A stretch of DNA of 64,000 bases from contig NZ_MIJB01000021.1 of assembly GCF_002174305.1 (NCBI RefSeq), positions 1 to 64,000 on the forward strand, written 5' to 3'. The translations under genes were made by a program, and so were the position numbers. Below, piece by piece: positions 33,234 to 42,390 of the stretch (within the stretch, counting starts at the first letter, position 1; each line of letters starts with the position of its first letter). The DNA comes from Aeromicrobium sp. PE09-221. Lineage in GTDB: Bacteria; Actinomycetota; Actinomycetes; Propionibacteriales; Nocardioidaceae. The notes beneath the pieces were generated by a model. The model did not search any database and had not been told where the DNA came from. It saw only the letters and a list, made by a program, of their open reading frames with translations.

Positions 33234-33296
33234 ATGAATGAGCGCCAGCGAGTGAGCGACCTATCGTGCGGCTTCTTTGAGGCGGTGACAGCATGA
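33234..33296 (+). CDS. Short leader ORF coupled to etfD
   Basis: A 20-codon ORF (MNERQRVSDLSCGFFEAVTA) has a full GGAGG ribosome site 7-8 nt before its ATG, and its TGA overlaps the etfD ATG as ATGA. The spacing and overlap suggest that it is translated and couples translation of etfD, or acts as a leader peptide. It has no recognisable function. Confidence 0.5.
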   Translation: MNERQRVSDLSCGFFEAVTA

Positions 33297-36238
33297 GCAC
33301 GATCTCCCTGGTAGCAGGCATCATCTCGCTGGCCGTCACAGCCGTCGCGGTCTCTCTCGCCGTCGTCGGCATCCGCCAGATGCTCCGGGTCATCCGCGCC
33401 GGCCAGCCCGCGGTCGGCCGTACCGACCAGCCCACCAAGCGCCTCGGCACCATGCTCAAGGAGACGGTGCTGCACACGCGCATGCTCCAGTGGACCTGGG
33501 TCGGCATCATGCACTGGTTCGTATTCGCGGGGTTCATCTACCTCAGCACCGCCGTGCTCACCGGTTACTTCCAGGTCTGGGATCCGCACTTCCTGCTCCC
33601 CATCATCGGCACCTGGTACCCCTTCGTCTGGCTGACCGAGATCCTTTCCTGGCTGACCGTCATCGGCATCGCCTACCTCATCTACATCCGCCAGAAGAAC
33701 CACCCGCGCAAGCTGGACCGCAAGAGCCGCTTCTTCGGTTCCACCTTCTGGCAGGCCTATTTCGTCGAGCTGATCATCCTCGGCGAGGGTCTCGCGGGCA
33801 TCTTCATCCGCGCCGCGGAGTACCGCCTCCTGCAGGTCGAGGGCTCGGACCACGCGAACTTCGCGCACTTCCCGCTGACCGGCTGGATCGGCGAGACCCT
33901 CTTCGGCGGACTCTCCGCCTCGGGCGCCGAGACCGTCATCGTGCTGGTGGCCCTGTCCAAGATCCTCATGGCGATGGTGTGGCTGGCGGTCATCGCGCGC
34001 AACATCACCATGGGAGTCGCCTGGCACCGCTTCAGCGCCTGGTTCAACATCTACTTCAAGCGCGAGGCCGACGGCGGCACCGCCCTCGGCGGTCTCGTCC
34101 CGCTGTACCTCAACGGCGAGCGTCTCGACATGGAGAAGATGGAGGACCTGGAGGAGGAGGACTTCGAGAAGCTCGGCGTCGGCAAGGTCGAGGACTTCTC
34201 CTGGAAGGGCATCCTCGACTTCACCACGTGTACCGAGTGCGGCCGCTGTCAGAGCCAGTGCCCCGCCTGGAACACCGAGAAGCCGCTCTCCCCCAAGCTG
34301 CTCATGATGGGTCTGCGCGAGCACGCCTACGCCAAGGTGCCGCTGCTGGAGAAGGACGCCGACACGCTGACTGAGGACGAGAAGCGCGAGCTGGAGCGTC
34401 CGCTGATCGGCGACGAAGACCTCTTCGGCGTCATCGACCCCGATGTCCTGTGGTCCTGCACCAACTGCGGCGCCTGCGTCCAGCAGTGCCCGGTCGACAT
34501 CGAGCACGTCGACCACATCGACAACATGCGTCGCTACCAGGTGCTCGTCGAGTCGAACTTCCCGACCGAGCTGAACAACATCTTCAAGGGCCTGGAGCGC
34601 AAGGGCAATCCGTGGGGCATGAATCCCAAGAACCGGATGGACTGGGCCAAGGATCTCGATTTCGAGGTCAAGCAGGTCGGTGAGGACGTCGAGAGCCTCG
34701 ACGAGGTCGAGTGGCTGTTCTGGGTCGGCTGCGCGGGTGCCTTCGAGGACCGCGCCAAGAAGACCACGCAGGCCGTGGCCGAGCTGCTGAACATCGCGGG
34801 CGTGGACTTCGCCGTGCTCGGCGACGGGGAGACCTGCACCGGCGACTCCGCTCGTCGCGCGGGCAATGAGATCGTCTTCATGCAGCTGGCGATGGAGAAT
34901 GTCGAGGTCTTCAAGGAGACCAAGGTCAAGAAGGTCGTCTCCACCTGCGCCCACTGCTTCAACACGCTCAAGAACGAGTACAAGGAGTTCGGCGTCGAGC
35001 TCGAGGTCGTCCACCACACCCAGCTGCTCAACCGTCTCGTGCGTGAGGGCAAGCTGAAGCCGGTCGCCCCCGCCGCCGGTGAGGCCGAGAAGACGATCAC
35101 CTACCACGACCCATGCTTCCTGGGCCGCCACAACCAGGTCTATGAGCCACCGCGTGAGCTGCTCGGCGCGATCCCCGGATCGACCTATGCCGAGATGCCC
35201 CGCCACAGCGAGAAGTCCTTCTGCTGCGGCGCCGGCGGCGCGCGCATGTGGATGGAGGAGACCATCGGCTCGCGCATCAACATCAACCGCACCGAGGAGG
35301 CCATCGCCACCGGGGCCGACCAGATCGCCGTGGGCTGTCCCTTCTGCCGGGTGATGTTGTCGGATGGCCTGACCGCCAAGCAGGCCGATGGGGAGGCCCG
35401 CGTGGAGGTCGAGGTGCTCGACGTCGCGCAGATGCTCCTGGCCTCGGTCAAGCGCGAGCCCAGCGCCGAGGAGTCCGAGGCCGTCGTCAGCGAGGCGGAG
35501 GCCGCCACGGGTGCCGCAGCCGCCACCGGCGGAGGCGACGAGGACAAGGCCACGGAGGCCGAGCCCGATGTGGAGGCCGAGGCCGATCCGGGGACCCTCA
35601 CCGACACCTCCGATGTCGGTGCCGCTGCTGAGGCGACCGAGACCGGTGAGTCCGAGTCGGAGGCGAATGCCGAGCTCGACGAGCCCGTATCGGCCGGACG
35701 CGAGGAGGATATCGCCATCGCGGCGGAGAGCAATATCGTCGTCGACGATGAGGGCAAGGGCCACGGTGCCGTGGAGGCTCCGTCCACGCAGGAGCCGGAA
35801 GAAACCGCCGAGGCGGGGGAGCCTGCGAAGTCGTCTGAGTCGGAGGACACTGAGAACGTGTCCGACACTCTGACGACCACCGGGGCCACCGCCGCCGATG
35901 AGGAGCCCACGCCCGATCCCGAGCCGGAGGCCGGTGACGCCACTGATCCCGAGGAGGAGTCGGTCCCGTCGAAGGACGACCGTCCCGAGATCCCGGCCAC
36001 CAAGGAGAACGACCCGGACGAATCCCCGGCCGAGGAGATCTTCGGCGGCTCCCCCACGTCCGATGATGACTCCGATCGCGAGGAGGAGCGCGGTGCTATC
36101 ACGCCGGTCGAGGACGCCGCGGAGCCCGATCCGGTCGCCGAGGATGTCGCCCAGCTCAGCGAGGGGAATCCCTCCGGGAGCGAGCTGAGCGATAGCGCGA
36201 CGCAGGCAGCCGCCGACGAGGACGACGACAAGTCCTGA
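33293..36238 (+). CDS. etfD: EtfD-type membrane Fe-S oxidoreductase (ETF:menaquinone oxidoreductase)
   Basis: 981-residue heterodisulfide-reductase-like protein, likely ortholog of mycobacterial EtfD, which passes electrons from electron-transfer flavoprotein (beta-oxidation) to menaquinone. About five N-terminal membrane helices form a NarI-like heme/quinone region. Two 4Fe-4S motifs follow (CTECGRCQSQCP near residue 313 and CTNCGACVQQCP near 388), then two CCG domains (CAHCFNTLKNEY, and SFCCGAGGARMW near 645). Unusually, the last about 250 aa are an acidic, Ala/Glu/Asp/Ser-rich, low-complexity tail with no known role. Confidence 0.9.
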   Translation: MSTISLVAGIISLAVTAVAVSLAVVGIRQMLRVIRAGQPAVGRTDQPTKRLGTMLKETVLHTRMLQWTWVGIMHWFVFAGFIYLSTAVLTGYFQVWDPHFLLPIIGTWYPFVWLTEILSWLTVIGIAYLIYIRQKNHPRKLDRKSRFFGSTFWQAYFVELIILGEGLAGIFIRAAEYRLLQVEGSDHANFAHFPLTGWIGETLFGGLSASGAETVIVLVALSKILMAMVWLAVIARNITMGVAWHRFSAWFNIYFKREADGGTALGGLVPLYLNGERLDMEKMEDLEEEDFEKLGVGKVEDFSWKGILDFTTCTECGRCQSQCPAWNTEKPLSPKLLMMGLREHAYAKVPLLEKDADTLTEDEKRELERPLIGDEDLFGVIDPDVLWSCTNCGACVQQCPVDIEHVDHIDNMRRYQVLVESNFPTELNNIFKGLERKGNPWGMNPKNRMDWAKDLDFEVKQVGEDVESLDEVEWLFWVGCAGAFEDRAKKTTQAVAELLNIAGVDFAVLGDGETCTGDSARRAGNEIVFMQLAMENVEVFKETKVKKVVSTCAHCFNTLKNEYKEFGVELEVVHHTQLLNRLVREGKLKPVAPAAGEAEKTITYHDPCFLGRHNQVYEPPRELLGAIPGSTYAEMPRHSEKSFCCGAGGARMWMEETIGSRININRTEEAIATGADQIAVGCPFCRVMLSDGLTAKQADGEARVEVEVLDVAQMLLASVKREPSAEESEAVVSEAEAATGAAAATGGGDEDKATEAEPDVEAEADPGTLTDTSDVGAAAEATETGESESEANAELDEPVSAGREEDIAIAAESNIVVDDEGKGHGAVEAPSTQEPEETAEAGEPAKSSESEDTENVSDTLTTTGATAADEEPTPDPEPEAGDATDPEEESVPSKDDRPEIPATKENDPDESPAEEIFGGSPTSDDDSDREEERGAITPVEDAAEPDPVAEDVAQLSEGNPSGSELSDSATQAAADEDDDKS

Positions 36239-36255
36239 TCGTCGTTCCATGACGA

Positions 36256-36281
36256 GGTCCCGCACCGACCGGTGCGGGACC
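36256..36281. terminator. Hairpin terminator between convergent etfD and FtsX-type gene
   Basis: GGTCCCGCACC and GGTGCGGGACC form an 11-bp perfect stem with a 4-nt loop, 17 bp after the etfD stop and 12 bp before the end of the opposing gene. It should work in both directions. Confidence 0.8.
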
Positions 36282-36293
36282 CTCGCCTCCGTG

Positions 36294-38201
36294 TCACGAC
36301 GCCAGCACCAGCGGGATCCGTCGAGACCGTCCCGCCACCACCGCGGCCGACACCATCGACAGCACGGCGATGCCCATGACCACTCCCGCGAGGATCGCCA
36401 CCGGAACGATTCCCGCGCCGAGTGTGAACGTGCCCAGGATCGCCCAGGACATGCCGAGCAGCGCCGGGAGAACGCTGGCAGCACCGATGCCGATGGCCGC
36501 GAGTCCCACGAAGAGCGACTCGGCCAGCACGGTCGACAGCAACTGGCGGGTCGTGGCCCCCGTTCGGCGCAGGAGTTCGAACTCGCCCCGGCGAGCGGCG
36601 GTCATCATCATGAGCGTATTGGCCGCGGCCACTCCGACGAAGACGAGCAGGACGAGGGTCGCGCCGGTCGACAACCGCTGTTCGCCCTGGGCATCCTCCA
36701 TGGTCGCCTGCGCATAGCCTTCGCCGGTCATCAACCGCAGCCCGAGGTCCGCGAGCTCACTCCCGACGGCGGACTCCTCACCGTCCCGCACGTTCACGAA
36801 GATCGTCGAGTCCCCCGATTCGGCGACTCCCGTGAAATGCGGGCCGACGAGGTAGTCGCCGAAGGCGAGCCCGCCGTCGTAGATCGCGACGATGGTGGCC
36901 CGCGCAGGCCGGCCGTCCTCGCCGACGTCGAGGTCCACCGAGTCGCCGATCGAGGAGAAGGACATCATCGCGGCATCCGAGCTCATCGCGATGGTGTCCG
37001 CGCCGTGCAGCTCCTCCCATGACCCGTGCGTGAGATCGGGAGCGAGGAACTCCTCACCAGGGAACACCGTCAGGGTCGTGTGCTCCCACGACAACGCGTC
37101 GAGGAGACCGACCCCTGTCGGTTCCTCGCTATCGCTCCACACCGAGGCCGGCACGCCGGTACTGGACCCGACCGCCTCGACACCGGGGATCTCGCGGATC
37201 CGTGCGGCAACCCCGGCGTCGGATGTCTCGGCGACGAGATCGACCCGCAACGCGGCGTCCAGGTGATGGCGGGCGCCCTGGAAGGTGATGTGATTCGAAC
37301 CGGTCTGCACGAGGGCGATGGCGAATAGCAGCGCTAACGGGGTGATCGCGGCGGTGAGACGACGCGATGAGCCGCGGGCGAAGCGAAGCGCCAGGTCCGC
37401 CCCCACGCTGCCCCGGTCGAGCGCCAATCGGCCGGCCAGCCGCGCGCCCCGCTGGACGATCACCGGTCCCGCCACCGCCGCGGCGATCACCAACAGGATC
37501 CCGGACATCGCCGCCGCGCTCAGTCCGGCGACCCCGCCCAGGCCGAACGGCACAGTCGCCGACGCCAGGCCGAGCAGCGCGAAGACCACGGCAGTGATCG
37601 CACGTGGCCGCGCGATCTGGACGTCATCGGTGGCCCGGCGAGTCCTCGCCTCGACCGAGCCGGCACGGGTCACGGACCGGACCGACAGCCTGGTCGCGAG
37701 CATCACCGCCGGGGTGAGCACCAGCAGCGTCCCGAGGATCGCGAGCGGTGAGAACGCCGGGACGAATCCTTCGGGCACGACGCCGCTGGCCGCGAGCGCG
37801 CCGCTGACCGCCCGCGCCGCGAGACCCCCCGCCACCGCACCCACAGGGGCTGCCATCAGGAAGACCACCAGCGTCTCCCCCGTCACCAGCCACCTCACCT
37901 GGCTCGGTGTCGCACCGATCGTGCGCAGGAGGGCGAGTTGACGCGACCGAGGCCGCAAAGCCTGTGTGAGGACGGACATCACGATGAAGATCACGACGAC
38001 GATCGTCGTTCCGGCGAAGGACGAGGCCAGGGCGAGCAGCTCACCGCTCCCCTGTTCTCCGCTCAGTCGGACACCGGCGTCGATCCACGTCCCGGTGAGC
38101 GCCAGCAGCAGAGCTGCCAGCAGTATCGTCACGAAGGCGCCGATGAGCGATCCGCGGTTCGCCGACGCGGAGGACCGGGCATAGGATGCCGCGCCGTTCA
38201 T
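36294..38201 (-). CDS. FtsX-family ABC transporter permease
   Basis: 635-residue permease of the MacB/FtsX class with two FtsX blocks. The first four-helix half has FVTILLAALLLALTGTW and the conserved RPRSRQLALLRTIGATPSQV. A large extracellular domain (about residues 300-450) follows, then the C-terminal half with RRGEFELLRRTGATTRQLL. Such transporters export lipoproteins or peptides or take part in antimicrobial-peptide resistance. The ATG overlaps the ATPase stop (ATGA). The two-component system next door on the same strand is its probable regulator. Confidence 0.9.
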   Translation of the reverse strand: MNGAASYARSSASANRGSLIGAFVTILLAALLLALTGTWIDAGVRLSGEQGSGELLALASSFAGTTIVVVIFIVMSVLTQALRPRSRQLALLRTIGATPSQVRWLVTGETLVVFLMAAPVGAVAGGLAARAVSGALAASGVVPEGFVPAFSPLAILGTLLVLTPAVMLATRLSVRSVTRAGSVEARTRRATDDVQIARPRAITAVVFALLGLASATVPFGLGGVAGLSAAAMSGILLVIAAAVAGPVIVQRGARLAGRLALDRGSVGADLALRFARGSSRRLTAAITPLALLFAIALVQTGSNHITFQGARHHLDAALRVDLVAETSDAGVAARIREIPGVEAVGSSTGVPASVWSDSEEPTGVGLLDALSWEHTTLTVFPGEEFLAPDLTHGSWEELHGADTIAMSSDAAMMSFSSIGDSVDLDVGEDGRPARATIVAIYDGGLAFGDYLVGPHFTGVAESGDSTIFVNVRDGEESAVGSELADLGLRLMTGEGYAQATMEDAQGEQRLSTGATLVLLVFVGVAAANTLMMMTAARRGEFELLRRTGATTRQLLSTVLAESLFVGLAAIGIGAASVLPALLGMSWAILGTFTLGAGIVPVAILAGVVMGIAVLSMVSAAVVAGRSRRIPLVLAS

Positions 38202-38953
38202 CCGCGCAGCTCCGTCACGCGGGCCGCGATCTGCGCGGTGGTCGGGGAGATCAGGTGGCCGGCCCAGCGCCCGTCGGCCAGGAAGAGCACCTGCTCGGCG
38301 GCGCTGGCGATGTGCGCGTCGTGTGTGACCATGACGACGGTCTGGCCGAGGGATGCGGCCGTCGCCGTGAACACCTCGAGGATCTCGTCACCCGTGTGCG
38401 AGTCCAAGGCCCCGGTGGGCTCATCGGCGAACACCACGCTGGGACGGGTGATGAGCGCTCGCGCGATCGCCACCCGCTGCGCCTGCCCGCCGGAGAGCTC
38501 GGACGGCGCCCGCCGTTCCTTGCCCCCAAGGCCCAGCGACTGGACCAACCACCGCTCCCATTCCGGTTCCGGGTGCGCCCCGGCCAGCATCAGGGGCAGC
38601 CGGATGTTCTCCTCGACGGTGAGGTGATCGATCAGGTTGTACGCCTGGAAGACGAAACCGATGTGATCCCGCCGGAACCGGGTCAAGCGATCCGGGGACA
38701 ACCTCGACAGATCGATGTCGCCGATGACGATCGACCCGGAATCGGGGCGCTCCAGCCCGGCGATGCAGTTCAACAGGGTCGACTTGCCGGACCCGGACGG
38801 GCCCATCACCGCGGTGAAGGATCCCGGTCTCAGCGCCAGGGAGAGGCGGTCCAGGGCACGCACGGTGTCGGGGCCGTTGGGATAGGTCTTCGTCACCTCG
38901 GTCAGGCGTACAGCGGTGGCCGTGGTGGTGGCCGTGGTGATCGATGAAGGCAT
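38198..38953 (-). CDS. ABC transporter ATPase (MacB/LolD type)
   Basis: 251-residue ATPase partner of the FtsX-type permease. Walker A GPSGSGKST (about residues 51-59), Q-loop FVFQAYNLIDHLT, signature LSGGQAQR, Walker B VVFADEPTGALD and the switch His in VMVTHDAH are all present. The Thr-rich N-terminus (SSITTATTTATAV) precedes the family start. It is 127 bp downstream of the response regulator gene, separated by a strong hairpin. Confidence 0.95.
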   Translation of the reverse strand: MPSSITTATTTATAVRLTEVTKTYPNGPDTVRALDRLSLALRPGSFTAVMGPSGSGKSTLLNCIAGLERPDSGSIVIGDIDLSRLSPDRLTRFRRDHIGFVFQAYNLIDHLTVEENIRLPLMLAGAHPEPEWERWLVQSLGLGGKERRAPSELSGGQAQRVAIARALITRPSVVFADEPTGALDSHTGDEILEVFTATAASLGQTVVMVTHDAHIASAAEQVLFLADGRWAGHLISPTTAQIAARVTELRG

Positions 38954-39048
38954 GAGGCTCCTCGGGCGTGGTGCGGTGGCACGTCCACCGTCACCCCCAC
39001 GCTAGGAATCGGGGCCGGATGTCCTCTAGCCGCGCGAGGAGGAACCCT

Positions 39049-39076
39049 CGGGCTTGCATCCTTGGATGCAAGCCCG
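39049..39076. terminator. Perfect 13-bp hairpin after the response regulator gene
   Basis: CGGGCTTGCATCC and GGATGCAAGCCCG form a perfect stem with a 2-nt centre, starting 4 nt past the regulator stop codon (minus strand). It may end the two-component operon before the ABC genes. The near-continuous palindrome could also be a protein-binding site in front of the ABC operon. Confidence 0.65.
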
Positions 39077-39080
39077 TAGA

Positions 39081-39752
39081 TCAACGCTCGTCGGGGACCG
39101 TCACGATGCGGTTCTGATAGGCCCAGACCACGGCCTGCAGGCGCGACCGGACGCCGAGCTTGGGCAGCATGCGCGCCAGGTGCGACTTCACCGTCGAGAC
39201 CTCGATCGTCAGTTCGCCCGCGATCTCCTCATTGGACATGCCCTCGGCCAGCAGCAGCAGGATCTCCCGTTCGCGCGAGGTGAGCAGCTCGTCGGCGCGA
39301 CTGCCGGTCACCGGCTGAAGCCTGCGGCGGTCCACGAACTCACGGATCACACGGCGCGTCAAAGCGGCGTCCAAGGTGCCGCGACCCGATGCGACCTGGC
39401 GGACGGCCTGCGTGATCTGCTCGGGTGGCGCGTCCTTCAGGAGGAAGCCGGACGCACCCGCCTCGAGCGCACCGAAGACGTAGTCGTCGAGATCGAAGGT
39501 CGTCAGGATCAGCACCGGCACCTGTACGGGGCCGTCTGACCCGCACAGCTCCCGCGTGACACTGATGCCGTCCCGACCCGGCATGCGGATGTCCACGCAG
39601 GCGACATCGGGACGCAGGTCCCTCGCCAGGGACACCGCCTCGTCGCCATCGGACGCGACGCCCACCACCTCGATATCCGTCTCGGCGTCGAGCAGGGTCT
39701 TCAACCCTGCCCTCACCAGGAACTGGTCATCGGCCACGATCACTCGGATCAC
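39081..39752 (-). CDS. NarL/FixJ-type response regulator
   Basis: 223-residue regulator. The receiver has DD at residues 8-9, phospho-acceptor Asp54 in ACVDIRMPGRDG, and TTFDLDDYV and FLLKD around the conserved Lys. The LuxR-type helix-turn-helix (about 155-215) contains LTSREREILLLLAEGMSNEE and STVKSHLARMLPKLGV. The first codon overlaps the... kinase stop (ATGA). It probably controls the adjacent MacB/FtsX-type exporter. Confidence 0.93.
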   Translation of the reverse strand: MIRVIVADDQFLVRAGLKTLLDAETDIEVVGVASDGDEAVSLARDLRPDVACVDIRMPGRDGISVTRELCGSDGPVQVPVLILTTFDLDDYVFGALEAGASGFLLKDAPPEQITQAVRQVASGRGTLDAALTRRVIREFVDRRRLQPVTGSRADELLTSREREILLLLAEGMSNEEIAGELTIEVSTVKSHLARMLPKLGVRSRLQAVVWAYQNRIVTVPDER

Positions 39753-40984
39753 GGTCTCACCTCCTCGACACTCGTCGCCTCCCGCGGCACCCGCAGTTCC
39801 ACGTCCCAGCCTCCGTCGAGGCTCGGACCGTACGCCAGCGTCGCCCCCACCAGCTCGGCGCGCTCGGCCATGCCGCGCAGTCCGAAACCTGGTGCCCGCG
39901 CGGTCGGCGCGGATGAACTGGGGGCATTGTGCACACGGACCTCCAGCGCCGCCTCCTCACGATCGTCGATGACGACCGCGCAGGGGGCGGAGGGGGCATG
40001 GCGCACGGCATTCGCGAGGGACTCCTGCACCATGCGGTAGGCAACGAGCTGACCCAGCGGCCCGATGCCCGTGCCCAGCTCCGGCCAGCGCCCGCGGTGC
40101 ACCTGTAGCTCCACATCGGCCGCACTGCCGTCGACGAGCTCGGGGATGGTCGACAGCGTGTACACGCTCATCTCGGCCTGATCACCCTCGCGGAGGAGGC
40201 CGACCAGCCTCCGTAGGTCCTCGAGCACCAGACGGCTCTGATCGCCGATCGCCCGGGCTCCGCCCTTCGCCTTCGCGGGAGCAGCGTCGATCTGCCGCTC
40301 GATCGCCGCGGCCATCAACGCGATGCCGGACATGTGATGCGCGGCGATGTCGTGCAACTCCCGCGCGAGCGCGGTCCTTTCGCGAGCCACCGCGGACTCG
40401 ACCCGGGCCTCCTGCTCACGCATCAGGGCGTCGTGTTCGCGGGCACCCGCGCTGCGGACGTCACGACGCGCCCGCACCACGGCGGCGACGGCGGCCGGGA
40501 TCGCCACGAGGGCGGCCGCCTGAACCATGGCTTGGACCGTGAGGGCCGCGAGGTCCTCGCCGGGCCGACCGGCCACGGTGTAGGCACCGGCCGAGACGAT
40601 GACGACAGTGGGGAGGATGAATCGCAGGCGCCGGTACTCCGCGCTGAGCACGACGACATAGACGCCGATCGCCGTCGGCAGCGACGTGAGACTGTACAGA
40701 TCCCAGGTGCCGAGAGAGGCCAGCGGAAGCGACACCGCCACGACGAGCGACAGGGCCTTCACAGGGCCGCGCGAGGCGAACCACAGGACGACGGCCTGGG
40801 CGGTCAGCACCGCCGCCGTCGCCCACCACATCGGGACCCCCAGCTCCGGCCACGTCAGCTCGGCTTCGCGGGGCTCGATCCAGGGGACGAGGAACAGCGC
40901 CGTCACGCACAGGAGCCACCCGACGACTGCCGCCACGCGGAACGCGATGGGCTCTCGCCGTCTCTCGCGCTGTCCGGGATTCAT
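39749..40984 (-). CDS. NarL-type (HisKA_3) sensor histidine kinase
   Basis: 411-residue membrane kinase. About five N-terminal helices (residues 15-170) form the sensor with only short loops, so it likely senses the membrane or an exporter rather than a soluble ligand. The HisKA_3 motif is ARELHDIAAHHMSG (His near residue 213), and the ATPase domain has QESLANAVRHA and GFGLRGMAERAELVG. It is the first gene of the pair with the NarL-type regulator. Confidence 0.93.
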   Translation of the reverse strand: MNPGQRERRREPIAFRVAAVVGWLLCVTALFLVPWIEPREAELTWPELGVPMWWATAAVLTAQAVVLWFASRGPVKALSLVVAVSLPLASLGTWDLYSLTSLPTAIGVYVVVLSAEYRRLRFILPTVVIVSAGAYTVAGRPGEDLAALTVQAMVQAAALVAIPAAVAAVVRARRDVRSAGAREHDALMREQEARVESAVARERTALARELHDIAAHHMSGIALMAAAIERQIDAAPAKAKGGARAIGDQSRLVLEDLRRLVGLLREGDQAEMSVYTLSTIPELVDGSAADVELQVHRGRWPELGTGIGPLGQLVAYRMVQESLANAVRHAPSAPCAVVIDDREEAALEVRVHNAPSSSAPTARAPGFGLRGMAERAELVGATLAYGPSLDGGWDVELRVPREATSVEEVRP

Positions 40985-41056
40985 GTCCCGATGCTCCCAC
41001 GGTGGTCCGTCCGGGAACCGGGGGAGATGCCGCGCAGGGTGGACACCCGCCCTGGG

Positions 41057-41374
41057 TCAGTCCTCGACGACCACGTGATCGTCGCCGGGACCGTCATCGG
41101 CCGATGCCCGGCGCTCGACGCCCACCGTCGCCTGCGTGAGCAGTGCGGCGATCGCACCGACCGCGACGAGCACCGGCGAGACCACCGCTGCGAGAGCCGT
41201 CACCGCCACCCCCGCGGTGAGAGGGATCTCGAGCAGGACATCACCCTTCTCGTTCTTGATGAAGACGCGCCGGACATTGCCCTCGCGGATCAGCTCGCGC
41301 ACCTTGGCGACCAGACCGTCTCCAGAAACCTTGAACTCCTCGTACCGTGTACCGGTGTCATGGGACTCGCTCAT
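41057..41374 (-). CDS. DUF4342-domain protein
   Basis: 105 aa. The N-terminal half is a DUF4342 domain (YEEFKVSGDGLVAKVRELIREG, then NVRRVFIKNEKGDVLLEIPL), whose first part folds like a UBA helix bundle. A hydrophobic stretch (about residues 57-80, AGVAVTALAAVVSPVLVAVG) may insert in the membrane, followed by a charged tail ending DDHVVVED. Start fixed at the ATG 41372-41374 by AGGAG 7 nt upstream. The function is unknown. Confidence 0.85.
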   Translation of the reverse strand: MSESHDTGTRYEEFKVSGDGLVAKVRELIREGNVRRVFIKNEKGDVLLEIPLTAGVAVTALAAVVSPVLVAVGAIAALLTQATVGVERRASADDGPGDDHVVVED

Positions 41375-41482
41375 CGTCACGCTCCTCACCGACCCGTCAC
41401 CGGGCCTCGTCATCGGGTGCTTTCAGCATGACAGGGCGACTAGTACGCGGGGGACTGTTGCACGATCGTGTGACATGTTGGG

Positions 41483-42390
41483 TCACGCAGCCTGAGTGGC
41501 TGACGTGGTCATGATGGTCTCGTACTCGATGGTGGTCAATCGGGCGAGACCGGCCTGGCGACGACGCCGGTGGTAGGTGCGTTCGATCCAGGTCACGATC
41601 GCGATGCGCAGGTCCTCGCGGGTCGCCCAGGCGCGGCGGTTGAGGACGTTCTTCTGGAGCAGTGCGAAAAAGCTCTCCATGGCAGCGTTATCGCCCGCGG
41701 CTCCGACCCGGCCCATGGAGCCGACCATGCAGTGACGCCCGAGGGCGGCCACGAATTTCCTGCTTTGAAATTGCGATCCTCTGTCCGTGTGGACCACGCA
41801 GCCGGCGACATCACATCACCGCGTCTGGCGACGGCGTTGTTGAGCGCCTCGACCGCCAGCCGTGACTTCATCCGCGAGTCCATGGAGTAGCCCACGATTC
41901 GGTTGGAGTAGACGTCCTTGAACGCGCACAGGTAGAGCTTGCCTTGGGCAGTCCAGTGCTCGGTGATGTCGCCAATCCACAGCTGGTTCGGCTTCTCGGC
42001 GGTGAAGGCGTGGCGGGTCACGCCGTGCTCATCGACGTAGGCGCACAGGTCGTCGTGGACCGGCGGGCCGGGCTTCTTCGACTTGCCCTTCTTGGGCTTG
42101 CCGAACACGCTCCACCAGCCGTTGTCCGAGCAGATCCGCCAGGCAGTCCGCTGCGCCATGACCTCACCGGCATCAGCGGCCTCGTCGATGAGGACCCGGT
42201 AACCGAACTCGGGGTCTTCGCCGTGGGCGTCGAACAATGCATTGGCCCTGTGTGCCTCGACCAACTCGGCGTCGGTGACCGGCTGCGCCAGCCAGCGGTA
42301 GTAGGGCTGGCGGGCGATCTCGAGCACCCGACACGTCACCGTGACGGGAATCCCGTCGACGGCCAGCTCGCCGACGAGCGGGTACATCAT
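41483..42390 (-). pseudogene. IS3-family transposase OrfB (rve integrase domain), frameshifted
   Basis: DDE integrase-type transposase catalytic subunit. The 5' part has the HTH_21 region (DPEFGYRVLIDEAADAG) and the first Asp in QLWIGDITEHW; the 3' part has HTDRGSQFQSRKF (second Asp) and the Glu in NAAMESFFALLQKN. The two halves are in different frames: in the plus strand ACATCACATC at 41808-41817 is a 5-bp tandem duplication, and removing one copy restores RRGDVAGCVVHTDRGSQ. The element is therefore probably immobile unless another copy helps. Confidence 0.88.

Noticed and set aside
33191-36484. 1097-codon open frame antisense to etfD
   Set aside because: It mirrors the etfD gene, is made of Leu/Gly/Arg/Asp low-complexity runs, and etfD has clear motifs on the other strand. 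Long antisense frames are usual at this GC level.
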